A DNA stretch of 64,000 nt from Oreohelix idahoensis. Taxonomy: Eukaryota; Mollusca; Gastropoda; Stylommatophora; Oreohelicidae. The notes under the pieces are model-generated. The model was not told the DNA's origin. It searched no databases and saw only the letters and a program-made list of their open reading frames with translations. Numbering within the stretch: the first letter of the stretch is position 1; the number at the start of each line of letters is the position of its first letter. Where the stretch lies: contig JAMPIV010008050.1 in the NCBI GenBank assembly GCA_024509875.1, positions 62,001 to 126,000 of the forward strand, in the 5' to 3' direction. The translations under genes were made by a program, and so were the position numbers. Below are positions 22,080 through 33,501 of this stretch, one piece after another.

Positions 22080-25000
22080 TCATCATCATCAGCTGCCATC
22101 TCCACAACGAAGGTTGGCTGTAGTGGATCTCCAACGTCTTCTGTTTCTTGTCCAGGTGGTGCACTCTAATAGACTCTTTCTTGTCCATCTCTTGAGGTTA
22201 TCTTCCCACTTATAGCGCTGTCTTCCCCTTGCATGTTTGCCTTCAACTCTCCCTTCTATTATGGTCTTCTGCAAGGTGTTGTGCCTTTTTATGTGGCCAA
22301 AGTATTTTAGCTGCCTAACTTTGATCTCCCTCATTAGTTCTCTTTTCATACCTAGATTTTGTAGGACCTCCTTATTTGTTTTCTTCTCTTTCCATGAGAT
22401 GCGCCCCATTCTTCTATACATCCACATCTCAAGAGTCTCAATTCGTTCTTCCAATTGCTTATTCATTGTCCATGTTTCTACACCATACAGTAGTGCAGAA
22501 TATATATAACCCATTTTATGATGCTCAGTTTTAATTTGTGAGTTAACTGTTATTATATGACCAAGATATGAGTAGCTCTTGACTTGTTCCAGGATTTCCC
22601 CATTTATGCTTATCTTTAATGTGGGCTTATCGTCCGTTTTGCTAATTTTCATAGTTTTTGTTTCCTCAATATTAATGTCCAATCCATATTCATGACTTAT
22701 ACTGTTCACTTGCTTCATTAGTTCTTGTAAATCCTGTTCACTTTCAGCTAACAACACGGTATCATCTGCATATCTAAGTTTGTTTATTGACCTTCCACTG
22801 ATGTTCAGTCCTGGCATTTCCTTTATCTGTTTGAACATTTTTTCGGTGTATAGATTAAATAGGCAGGGGGACAGCACACAACCTTGTCTGACACCTCTTT
22901 TTATATCTATGTTTGGTGAATAATTCCTTCCAGATCTTACTGTGGCAGTTTTCTCCCAATAAAAGTTACTGAGTATTCTTATGTCTTTTCCATTAATACT
23001 TTTCCTCTTCGAGGCATTAAATTATTTTCTCATGATGGACTCTGTCAAAAGCCTTATTATAGTCAATGAAGCACAAGTACATACTTTTTTGGACCTCTGT
23101 ATATTTTTCTGCTAATATTCTTAGGCAAAATATTGCATCTCTTGTTCCGCTGTTCCGTCTAAAACCAAACTGCTCTTCTTGGACTTCACTGTCTACCTTA
23201 CTTTTTATTTTATCCTGTATGATTTTGAGCAGTATTTTAATTGCATGACTCATCAGGCTGATTGTTCTGAAGTCTGAACATTCTGTAGCATTAGGTTTTT
23301 TGAGCAATGTTATAAAGACTGATGTCTTCATGTTATGTGGTATATATCCTGTATTGTATATATCGTTGCATAGATCTGTGATTGTCTCTATACCAAAGCT
23401 CTCTAGGGCTTCTATCATTTCAATTTTTATGTTGTCCATGCCTGATGATTTTCCTTTTTGTATCATTTGTATTGCCTTCTCTACTTCTGATCTGAAAATT
23501 GTTGGGCCTTCATCAGAATCTGGTGATGGCTGTTTACCTCTGTTGTCCTCGAATAGTTCTTTTACGTTCTCTGCCCATTGTGATAAACGAGCGCAAAGCC
23601 TTATCGCTATATCTTTTCCTACATCGTTCTTAATTTATTTTCTCCCACATTTGTGCTATTTCAAGCCCACATTCGCTATTTCATCGTTTTTTATTACTCG
23701 CGACCGGTATCTAGAGAACCACATTTGTTCTTTCATCGGTGGTAAAATAAATTCTTTTGATTGAGTCCCCATACCTGGCATCATCTTTTGAAGTCCACAT
23801 TGCCTCGTGATAAATCTGGTGAAACACATCTGGTTTCATCAAAATCAGACATCTGGGCACGGTACAATTTCTGTGGACTATTTAACTTTGAAGCGAGCGC
23901 GACTGGCACAAAAGCTTAGTCTCTTTATTGCTCGGCCACTGTCCATACAAGCGACGGGTCACCACATTGGGACAATGGCGCGGGGAGACGCCCAGCTTGG
24001 CCAGGTGAAGAAGTCTTGACATGCTGTTTAAACCAACCGCCATGTAATACAATAGGCGGCGCAACAAAGGGACTTGTTAGCGTGCTGGCGACAATGGAAC
24101 GAGGTAACAAAGGCCGCCGCCAACAGGCGGAGCGATAGACAACCAGAGAGTGATATGACAGTTGGAAGGCGGGGAACACTTTTGCCAGCCAATTATCTCA
24201 ATACCTGTTTGTCAGGCAAGCCCGGCAACCAAAGTTGGTCGCGAATTACCCCATCCACTTTTGGACTGACATGGGACAAGAGAGATCCTGGGAATGAGTG
24301 ACCAGAGGGTCTCTTAGAAATTGGTTGTATGGGCGGAGTTGTATGTCACCGGTCCAAGGGACCCACATCTGACTTTTGGAGATATAATATACCGCGCAGC
24401 TCGCTAGAGAGAGGAGTCCAGTTTTTCAACATTGTGGCATAAAGAGAAATTCTTAACGCATAGCCTGCAATTAATTCAGTGTGGATAAGTATTTCATATC
24501 TGTGTGTATTGTGTTCTTAAAGGATTTTGCGATGGGAAAAGAAGTCCATCAGAAGTCTGAGTCTACATGCTACGTGTCTAACGATTAACCAGACATAAGT
24601 TATCAAAACGGACATTTGGTTTGCAGAATTCGCCATAGGACATTCTTCGTTCCTCAGTAAAAAAAGGAATATTTCTCGCCCACGATACAAACAGTGAGCG
24701 CAGCATTTTTCGTCAACATATATCACGTGCGCACAAGTTCAATACATAGTTATAACAAGTTCAAATCACTTCAAAGCTTACTACAGGAGTCAAGCTAAAG
24801 CTCACAGTTGATTACGCATATCAAGTTCAGCTCCACCGAAAGCTTACTACAGGAGTCAAGCTAAATAGTTCAAAAGTAGAATCTCATATTTATACCAAGT
24901 GCAACACACTCTTAAGCGACTCTTTGAAGCAGACTCCAAAGTATATTCTACGAATCACGATTACGTACTCAAGATAATGAGTCTACATATCAAGAACATT

Positions 25001-27130
25001 TCGTGAAGATATCTAGGCTTGCCAGTACCCCCCGGAGATTAGACAACACGTTTTATCAAAACGTCCTTGACTTAGAGATACCCCACTTGACATAACTTAT
25101 AACAACTTGGGACATTCTATGCAGACGTGTGAATCATCCTATCCGGGTGAAGCATTTAGAGACACATGGACTGTGTAGATTACTCACCATTTTGGTAACA
25201 CGTATCATATCACATCATCATCATTTCGCTTTACACAAGCTCATTCTTAATTAACTACTACTTAATTAACTACAATATTAATATCTCATCTGTGTGTTTT
25301 GTGTGAATCGTCTTTTACCATCATCACGTTCTAACCATTACTAACCCTATATGTGTAGATATTTAGTTAATAAACCCAATAATCGTGTGATCATTATCTA
25401 GTTTGTTAATGTATCACTCGTGCTGTCGGTGTTAAATATTTACATATAGGGAAATTTCTACACTCAGATGAGGTTGGGGGTTTTTCCGTTACGGGATCTA
25501 AGAGCAGAAGCTAAAGTCGTGGGGAAACAGAACTCTTTCCAGAATTAACTAGAAAACACTGTCCAGTGGAAAGCATTCGCATTCCCTTCTTCTTGTCCCT
25601 ATCTCGAATAGGTCTTTATTCTTTCTTAACGAGCCAATTTCTAGAGACCTTCTACCTAATATCTCATAGGCTATTCCTGGCAAAAACTACTGTCGTAGTT
25701 GCCCCAATACTCACCACACGACACCCATCTGTTTGATATGTCTTTCTCATCAAGTAAGATAACACCATTTTTGTTCTTGATACAGTCTCCTTCTTGTGCA
25801 AACCGCGACCTATTTGATAATTTCTTTATTTCTTCATGCATATCTCTTGTCATGTGCTTTGCTTCCATGTCTTCTATTTTGTTTCTATCCACCGTTCTTT
25901 TGCTTGTCTACACATAGTGCGTATGTCATTGTCTATTGTTTTATATTCTGGAGTGTGTTTTGCTCTCTTTCTTTCTGCCATTTTATTCAAGATGTCATCT
26001 GTCATCCAAATTTGATTTTTCTTAGGCTCCTTTTTAGGTAAATTTGCATTTGCTGATTGTATGCTTGTTTTTAAACATTCTCATTTTTCGGCTACTTTTT
26101 CTTCTGGGTTTTCTCTTCTGTACTGTTCCATGCTTTCTGACAGTAACTGTTCATACTTATTTTTGACGTCGACTAGATATTTTTGTTTTATATCTGGTTG
26201 TTTCAGTGCTGATATTTCTATCTGGGGTTCCTCCTTTCTTCTTTTTCCTGTTCTTTTCAGCTTTATATTTACTTTGATGACGACCGGATTGTGATCTGAA
26301 TTTATGTCGGCGCCAGGATGTGCCTTTGCACTTGTGACACTGTTCTTAAACCTATGTTTTATCATGATAAAGTCAATTTGATTTCTTATTACATCTCCTG
26401 GGCTTTTCCATGTGTATAATTTCCTTGGGTGGTGTTCAAAAAACGTGTTACACATGACCAGCTGGTTTTCTTCACAGAACTGGATAAGTCTGTCTCATCT
26501 ATCATTTCTTGTCCCTAATCCATACTGTCCTACTATTTTCTTGTATTTTCCTTTTCCTACTTTTGCATTTATATCACCCATTACTATCAACACATCTATG
26601 GATTTTACTGGTTTAAGTGTGTGTTGTAGCTCTTCATAGTATTCTTCTATTTCTTCCTCGCTATGATCTTTATTGTGTGAATAAGTTTGTAAGAATGATA
26701 TGTCGAATGGCTTTGCTCTCATCTTTAGTAACATCATTCTGTCATTGTGTGTCCAGTATCCACATACGTATTTTTCTAACTCCTTCTTTATTAACATTCC
26801 TACTCCTCTTTCATGTTTCTCTCCTCCTGAGTGTATAGCGTGTATTGGTCTCTTTTTACGTAGCCTGTATCCAATAGTCTTGCCTCGGCAACTCCCAGTA
26901 TATCGAGTTTCATGTCTGTTGCCTCTAATATTAGATTGTCTAGCTTTCCTTCTCCCTTTAGAGTTCTAACGTTCCATGTTCCTATTTTTATGCTCCTCCT
27001 ACTAGATTTAGGTGGTCTTTCTCAGAATGCTCCCTTTCAACAGAATTTGAGGAACACTCGTCATTATCTACTCATTAGAGGAGTTGCCTCTTCCCTATTA
27101 TTTTGTACAGTCGATTCCTCCCCAGTGGAC
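22080..27130 (-). pseudogene. Near full-length LINE (family D), endonuclease plus RT, interrupted
   Basis: Minus strand from about 27,130. The endonuclease shows IGTWNVRTLKGEG (near 26,975), VMGDINAKVG (near 26,580), RNQIDFIMIKHR (near 26,370) and NSDHNPVVIKV (near 26,295), the expected EEP residues. The linker follows with a block ending DEKDISNRW (25,730). Here a 2.1-kb LTR-like insert splits the gene, which resumes at 23,578 with WAENVKELFEDN. The RT ORF 23,466-23,017 has GMDNIKIEMIEAL and CFIDYNKAFDRVHH. After a frameshift near 23,015 come GVRQGCVLSPCLFNLYTEK and KLRYADDTVLLAES (YADD intact, near 22,765). The tail KYFGHIKRHNTLQKTIIEGR ends at 22,089, followed by a (GAT)n-like tail. A stretch of about 35 residues is missing before YSALLYGVETWT. 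Stops and frameshifts make it inactive. Confidence 0.88.
23579..25723 (+). mobile_element. Solo LTR-like insertion (family L3) with TSD CCCAT
   Basis: It begins TGTGATAAACGAGCG and ends ...CACCACACGACA (TG...CA). It is flanked by perfect CCCAT repeats at 23,574-23,578 and 25,724-25,728. Removing it rejoins the family D LINE reading frame (SNRW then AENVKELF). A TATA-like ATATAATATACC at about 24,384-24,395 and a later AATAAA at about 25,368 suggest a promoter and polyadenylation signal on the plus strand. No gag or pol is present, so it is best read as a solo LTR. Confidence 0.82.
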
Positions 27131-27829
27131 AGAGAGTTCTCTACATATCGGTTCTATTCATGACTACAAAGATCCAATACAGTTGAAATGGATTCGAAAA
27201 AAAATGATATGACCACAAGGGACATAATACCTTCATTAGGACACACAGCAGAGGGAGCACATCATAATTCATTCTCGTCAATTGTTGGCGAATTATTTGC
27301 TCGAATTGTTGCTATTTCGCTCGTTCTCTCCGTACTTTTCATGCAAATTATTTTACATAATTTGCAAATTGCTTACTGCATATCCTATGGGAAAATCTGA
27401 ACAATTCCTGCAAAATAAAACTGAATTGAGACACCCACAAGCAGTGAAGGTTGGCAAAAGATCTTTTAAAGCACAAGAGGGTTTTCAAGATAATGAGAGC
27501 TCACGTACAGTACACAAATAATGACAGCTCATGAATAGAAAACCTTCAGGGCCTCGTCAAGAAAGCAGCGAGCAAGTTGTCTGCCTCTTCCGGGTTACAT
27601 ATTCAAATGGTCATTCTGACAGATTCAGGAAGACGCAATCGACATGTTGGTCTCCTAATTTAATTTGAAAATCAATCTATTTTATCCTTAATCTGAGTTA
27701 TTGGGACAAAAAAAACATATTTTAGCTGAAGCTCTCGCCGCTAGCTATAATGTATGCATTGTTGTATAAGACGTACATTCACTTTCCCTCAGCTCTAGAA
27801 GGACCTTAGGTCTTCAACAACAGTAACAA
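27131..27829. other. No recognised gene
   Basis: Two short overlapping plus-strand ORFs (27,188-27,400; 27,282-27,521) have no recognisable domain, though one includes a hydrophobic stretch. Nothing else is supported. Confidence 0.45.
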
Positions 27830-28030
27830 AGTTGTCAAGTTCTGCTGTCACGTGTCACCAGATAACTATCTTGCTCATCATATTCATTTCTGTCACGTTC
27901 TCTCCATCTATGTTTTAGTCTACCTCTACTTATAAAGCTATCAGAAGGTGTCGTATGTGCGTGTCCGATCCATGGCCAGTAGCTTCTCTTTAAATTATTT
28001 CTTTTAGTTGAAATGTCCATTTTTGTATAA
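27830..28030 (-). pseudogene. LINE tail fragment, family A-like
   Basis: The minus-strand translation reads SYWPWIGHAHTTPSDSFISR then HRWRERDRNEYDEQ. This follows the RWRWIGHTLRKPxDSIxRQ...RPRSTWRRE pattern of the family A tail at 2,630-2,790. Short and degraded. Confidence 0.6.
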
Positions 28031-28228
28031 GTTTTTTATGGCCTAAATTTTATACAGGATGGGGTAGACGGCCCCACGCCAAGTTCCTCCTTAGTCAATT
28101 TTTACGACGATTCATGGTAGACTACACGGTTCCTGTTCTTCGATCCCCTTTAGGGCGCCGGTAAAATACGGACTAAGACTTACACGACAGGTCATAAACA
28201 CGTGTATGGGAAATAAATTAAAGCCAAT

Positions 28229-28230
<2 letters not shown>

Positions 28231-28262
<32 letters not shown>

Positions 28263-28715
28263 GCTGCTGCCATCTTCACAACAAAGGTCGGCTGCAAAGG
28301 ATCTCCAACTTCTTATGTCTCTTGTCTTGATGATACCACCCAGATACTGTCTCCTGTCGATCTCTTGATGTTATCTTTCCACTTATAGCGATGTCTTTCT
28401 CTTGAACGTTTGCCTTCTGCTCTGCCCTCCATTGTCGTGTTAAGTAATGTTATACGTCTTTTTATAAAGTCAAATTATTGTTGCTGTTTAACTTTGATCT
28501 CCTTCATGAATTATCTTTTCATTCCTGGGTTTTCTATGACCTCTGTTTGTTTTAATCTCTTTCCTTGAGATGATCCTCCATTCTTTATATATCCACATAT
28601 CAAGAGCCGCAACTCCCTCTTCTAAAGTCGTGTTCATTGGCCATGTGTCAACATCATACATTAATGAAGAATATATACAACTATGATTCCCAGTTGTAAT
28701 TTGTGAGTTAACTGT
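28231..28715 (-). pseudogene. LINE (family D) 3' end, copy 3
   Basis: Matches 22,080-22,560 across the ORF C-terminus and 3' tail, which here is a run of ten ATC units (GAT tail on the minus strand) at about 28,230-28,261. The copy is 5'-truncated near 28,715 at gtgagttaactgtt. It shares the same internal deletion junction as the 22 kb copy (gaatatata...cagttgtaatttgtgag). A polyserine or polyaspartate ORF over the tail is an artefact of the ATC repeat. Confidence 0.85.
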
Positions 28716-29244
28716 TCAATGTCATGCTGATAACATAAACAAGAAAAGCATAACTAACATTTGTACTTACGCAGATGAGACCCTCGTGGTTTGTGAATGG
28801 CGGAAGATATCAAATTTCCTGATAAGTTATCTGAAAAAAGTCCCAAAAAATATCTGTAAATAAAATAGGAGTTTCTAGTTAAAATAGTAGTTAACTCAGA
28901 TTATAACACAAGTCGCGCTTACACGACGATTTAGGTTATTTAAGTTAATAAATACTTAACAATGCGTCGCAGTAGTATTGCATTATTCCATCTCCATTTA
29001 TGGCCAAAACAGACATGATGTCATTAATCGATAATGGATTAATCTATCATCGTAAAACATATCTTGCAGTAAACAGTTTTTATCATCGTGCAAAATGTCA
29101 TTTTAATGTGATATATCCTTCTTTTCAACTAGTAATCCAAAAACATTGAGTGCGTTTTTCACAAAGCAAGCTGAAGTGGAGATGGAATAACGCAATACTA
29201 CGGCGACGAATCGTTACTACCAGGTCATAACCTGCGTGATGTTT
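28716..29244. other. No recognised gene
   Basis: AT-rich, no ORF of note. A long-range inverted similarity is hinted at: tccatctcc...gcaatactactgcgacgcat versions at about 28,970-29,010 and 29,178-29,210 are roughly complementary. This may be a degraded MITE of about 250 bp, but I could not place its ends. Confidence 0.4.
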
Positions 29245-29585
29245 TTATAGTTAGCTACGTTTTCACATAACAAACACATTAGCTAAGTTTCTACATAACA
29301 AACACATTAGCTTAGTTTCTACGTAACAAACACGTTAGCTTAGTTTCTACGTAACAAACACATTAGCTAAGTTTCTACGTAACAAACACATTAGCTTAGT
29401 TTCTACGCAACAAACACATCAGGTAAGTTTTTACGTAACAAACACATTAGCTTAGTTTCTACATAACAAATACATTAGCTAAGTTTCTACATAACAAACA
29501 CATTAGCTAAGTTTTTACGTAACAAAAACATTACCTACGTTTTTACGTAACAAAAACATTACCTACGTTTTTTACGTAACAAAAA
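29245..29585. repeat. Minisatellite, 28 bp x about 12
   Basis: The unit ttagctaagtttctacgtaa plus caaacaca recurs head to tail with alternating gcta/gctt and acat/acgt variants. It shortens to an acctacgttttt type at the right end. There are no unique spacers between units, so it is not CRISPR-like. Confidence 0.92.
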
Positions 29586-30067
29586 GAACAAAATAATAGT
29601 TACTAATCAAAATCCATAATTCTCGCCGTTTGTACGTTGGTCACGTCTAAGGGATGCAACTGTGGTTGAAAGTTAGACATTAATTGTATTGTTTCCCTTA
29701 TATGTACTCTCCCGAAAATAATAACACTCAAAGAAGAAAAGTCGGTGTAGAACCCAGTTTCATTCCGGAAACGGATTTAACTCATCATTTTGCTAAAAAC
29801 AACCTTAAAACGTAGGTTTTTGATTGTTTCTTCAAGACAAAATTTAAATTTAAATTATTCTCTATGTCGCCCTCACCCGAGGAACAAATCATGAAAACTT
29901 GAAAGATTTTGTTAAAAACCCTTTTTATCAGGGAACATTCTCTGAAACAAATCTACGCACTTTCAAAAAAAATTTTGTCTTCAAAGAACTTTTTTATTGA
30001 ATTAAATATATTTTTAAAATATATTACAGATACTTATTTACTTCCGTCATTATTGACGGGTTATTTC
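29586..30067. other. No recognised gene
   Basis: AT-rich sequence between the minisatellite and the LINE 3' tail. I see no ORF, terminal repeats or RNA gene. Confidence 0.5.
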
Positions 30068-30515
30068 TAGTAATAATAATAATAGCCCCTTCAGTCATAA
30101 CTGAATATGGGAATGCGCCCCTGAGCTGACAGCCCTCAGCTGCTTATTTTCCTGGTGTTCCTTTCGATGTTTTCTCCTCTCTTCTGCTTGTTGTGTGAGC
30201 TTGTTTTTGCCCAAATTGAGGTGGCGCCGCAGATAGCATCGCCACTTCATCCTCTCAGGTTGCTGAATTTATGTCCAGTGCCCTCATGTCTCTCTTTGAA
30301 TCTCAGCTGCGGTCGCCCAACTGTTCTTTTGCCATATACCAGTTGTCCGTAGAAGATATCTTTCGGGATGCGACCATCCTCCATGCGGCGGACATGGTCA
30401 AGCCAGCGTAGTCTGCGCTGTCTAAGCAGTGTATACATTCTTTGAAGGCCAGCACGTGACAACATCTCGACATTTGTCACTTTATCTTTCCACGAAATGC
30501 CGAGGATGTGGAGTA

Positions 30516-32804
30516 TGTGACGAAACGGGGCGACCTCTATCGATCTTTGGTTCTCTCGGCAGTATCGGTACATATCTGAGTGTATCAAATCACCCTGTAG
30601 GTGATAAATATCACATTTGCAAGGAGTGCTACCCAGATTTGTGGTTATAGGCGCGGCCGACTAAAATTTACATCGGTCTACTCTATCGGCTTAATTCACC
30701 GATAAGACCCGGGGTTTGCGCACTCATACGACAGATAACGAGAATACTGTCTGTGTGTCACATGTGGGCAGACACATGTGATGTAACTGCTTCCGGTCCT
30801 TGGTTAAAAAGTAATCATAGATTTATTATATTTTAGACAATATGAGTCTACAAATGTGTGTGTGAGAGTGTATACAAGGCATCAGATGTCCATATATGGT
30901 AATACGTGACCTTTGCAGGCACGCACCTTATTTCACGTGGGACTATTTTGAAATATCACAGCCTACCCTGCATGATTTGAAATGATTGGATCTTTCTGAT
31001 TAGATTCATAACATCACTGGAGGGAATATAGGCTGACAATTTCACAGTTTTATTTCTCTGTGATTTGCACGCTCGCCAAGACATCAGACCTTCACCAGAG
31101 GAAGAACTAGATTCATAATTCCTAATTGTTATCCGGACCTTTTATTGGAGAACCAGATAAGACTTATAAAGCACAGGAAATCTCTTTCAAATCTTAATAA
31201 GAAACAACAGGGACTAGGAAATTGAAGAAACACGGAGTCAGAAGGGGCAATCTACTGTAAAATTAAAAGAAATCCCAGGCACGTGTAAGAGAAGATTCGT
31301 TTCTTTTATTCATCTGTGCGACAAGTCTGTAGCCAGGATTGGCGTAAGTTGGATTTACATTTCATATTTTATTAGTAACATGTGAACTAACATATATATG
31401 TATATATTACCATGTACATTTTATTGTGTGAAACTCGCTATTGGATGTCAAAGTCATTTGAGGCTGGCAACCTCAGCGTATAGAATGATGATTCATGAAT
31501 CACCACTGCACGGGCTGGTGATTGCTTTATTGATAGTTTCGCAAAGAGAACTAAAAGCATAAAGTAGTTCCAGGTTCCCTATGGAGCAGGGAGGGAAAGA
31601 TGAAAAGAAATGATGTACATTCTAAGCATAAGACTTACATTTTCAAAGCAGTGTAAATGTCCCTATAAACATATTCACTTTAAAATTAATGTAAGGTTTC
31701 ACGCTTTAACCCAGTGTAAATGTCCATGGGAAAATATTTATTTTAATTAATAGAAGTTTCAAACTTTTCCACAAGTGTAAATGTACTCGTAGATGAAACA
31801 CGAATGAATTTATATTGTGAACACTTTTCAAACAGTGGAGATGTAAATGTAAAACATATTATATCTGTACGTTTAACCTTTTTAATTTAAATGCAATATA
31901 AAGCTAAAGCTATTCAGTTTAAATGTAAAGGAAGTTTTATTCCGAGAGATTAAATTTAATTCTCATCGAGGGTAAACTCTGAGTTAAGTGGGATGGTGAA
32001 ATAGAAGAGGGGGGACATAACTATGTGTTGGAGAACGCCATACTCAGAAGAGCGTTCTTTTCTATTCTTCTATCACAGTTATTGGTGGTACCAGCAGAAG
32101 GTACTATTTCTGGAACAAGACGGGATCAGTGGCCTACGCTTTAAGACACTGTGTAGACTTTCCTTGAAGTTTCTTGGAGACGAGCTACACCTGACAACCT
32201 TGACCAGAGCCGAGTGATCAGTGTGAAAAAACAAAACCGTAATTGGCAGCTAAGTTCAAATATATGCTGCCATCTGAACTTTCTTAACCCTTTTCGCAAT
32301 CCCCAAATACGAGGATGATAGCTTTTCTTTATCCATAACTATTCAAATTATTTTCAAACTGTTATAACTAAAGTGATTATTAAATTTTGTTATTTGTAAT
32401 GTTACAAATTTAACTTCACTTTGATCATTTTAAAGTTACTACAGGTTTGTCTCAGTCAATTACTACACACATTCTAAACAGAGCTATACTTGAATAAGAG
32501 AATTCCACTGAGTAAATCAGGGGTGGGGGATTAACGAGCTGATAAATAAGTGCTTGAATTCTTCACAAAAGTGGTCGGCAAGTTACAGAATTAACGTGTT
32601 TAGCGACAGCCAGCATTGTTTTCGTTTACCTGAATTTCTTATGAAGACTCTCAGGTGATAGAAGCTTTACTACTCTTCTATCTACATTTCTGCCAAGAGT
32701 AATCTTCTTTACAAATAGACTCCATTGAAGCCTATAATAGATACTCTTGAGTTTTATCCATTGTTGGACCAGTACTGCAAAGCAGGGGAGGCAATACCGT
32801 CACA
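30516..32804. mobile_element. Solo LTR (family L1), copy 1
   Basis: Ends TGTGACGAAACGG and ...ATACCGTCACA form inverted TGTGACG/CGTCACA termini. The flanking 5-mers are GAGTA (30,511-30,515) and GCGTA (32,805-32,809), with one mismatch. The insert interrupts the family B LINE exactly between tail and RT. It aligns with 41,253-43,226 over most of its length; shared blocks include tttattggagaacca.ataag, cacgggctggtgattgcttt and gctacagacttgt in reverse. There is no gag or pol. A short proposed ORF near 32,023 has no domain. Confidence 0.88.
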
Positions 32805-33501
32805 GCGTAGACAGCGTAGATGGCAGGTAATGAGCTTTCTTTCATGTTTATCATAGGTTGTCCATGTCTCGCTACCATATAGGAGTGTGTGCTGATGACA
32901 CAGGTGTTATAAACCGCAGCTTTGATCTTCATTTTGAATTTGGAGTTTCCCCAAACACGTGATGGGAGGCGGGCAAAGGTAGCTGCAGTTTTGCCAATGA
33001 GGCTGTCAATTTCTGTCTCCAGAGAGAGTTTGTAATTGATGGTACACCCCAGGTATGTGAAGTGGTACACCATTGCCAATTCATAGTTATCGATAGTGAT
33101 ATCTGGTGCAACATCCCCATCCTGACTCAGCACATTTGTTTTCTTTAGACTTATTGTGAGGCCAAAGTCCTTGCATGCTTGGGTGAAGCGATTCATCAAG
33201 CTCTGAAGCTCCTGTTGGCTTTGAGTGACGACTGTAGCGTCATCAGCGAATAACAAGTCTCTTATAGTGACCCTTCTGATGTTTGTTTTTGCCATCAGCC
33301 TTGCGAGATTGAACAGACGGCCTTCTGACCTAGTGTGAAGGCATATTCCTTCAGTTGCTTCTCTGAATGCATGTTTCAAGAGTAAGGCAAACAAGTTCCC
33401 GAAGAGTGTTGGAGCCAGAACGCAGCCTTGTTTAACGCCGCTGAGTATGTCAAAGGGCTGTAATATGCTTCCAGCATACTGGACTGTTCCCTTCATGTCC
33501 T

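Noticed and set aside
28206..28388. ORF with a polyserine run (and polyaspartate on the other strand)
   Set aside because: It is the (ATC)n tail of a LINE read as codons.
29245..29585. CRISPR array, because of the 28-bp repeat
   Set aside because: Head-to-tail units without spacers; a minisatellite.
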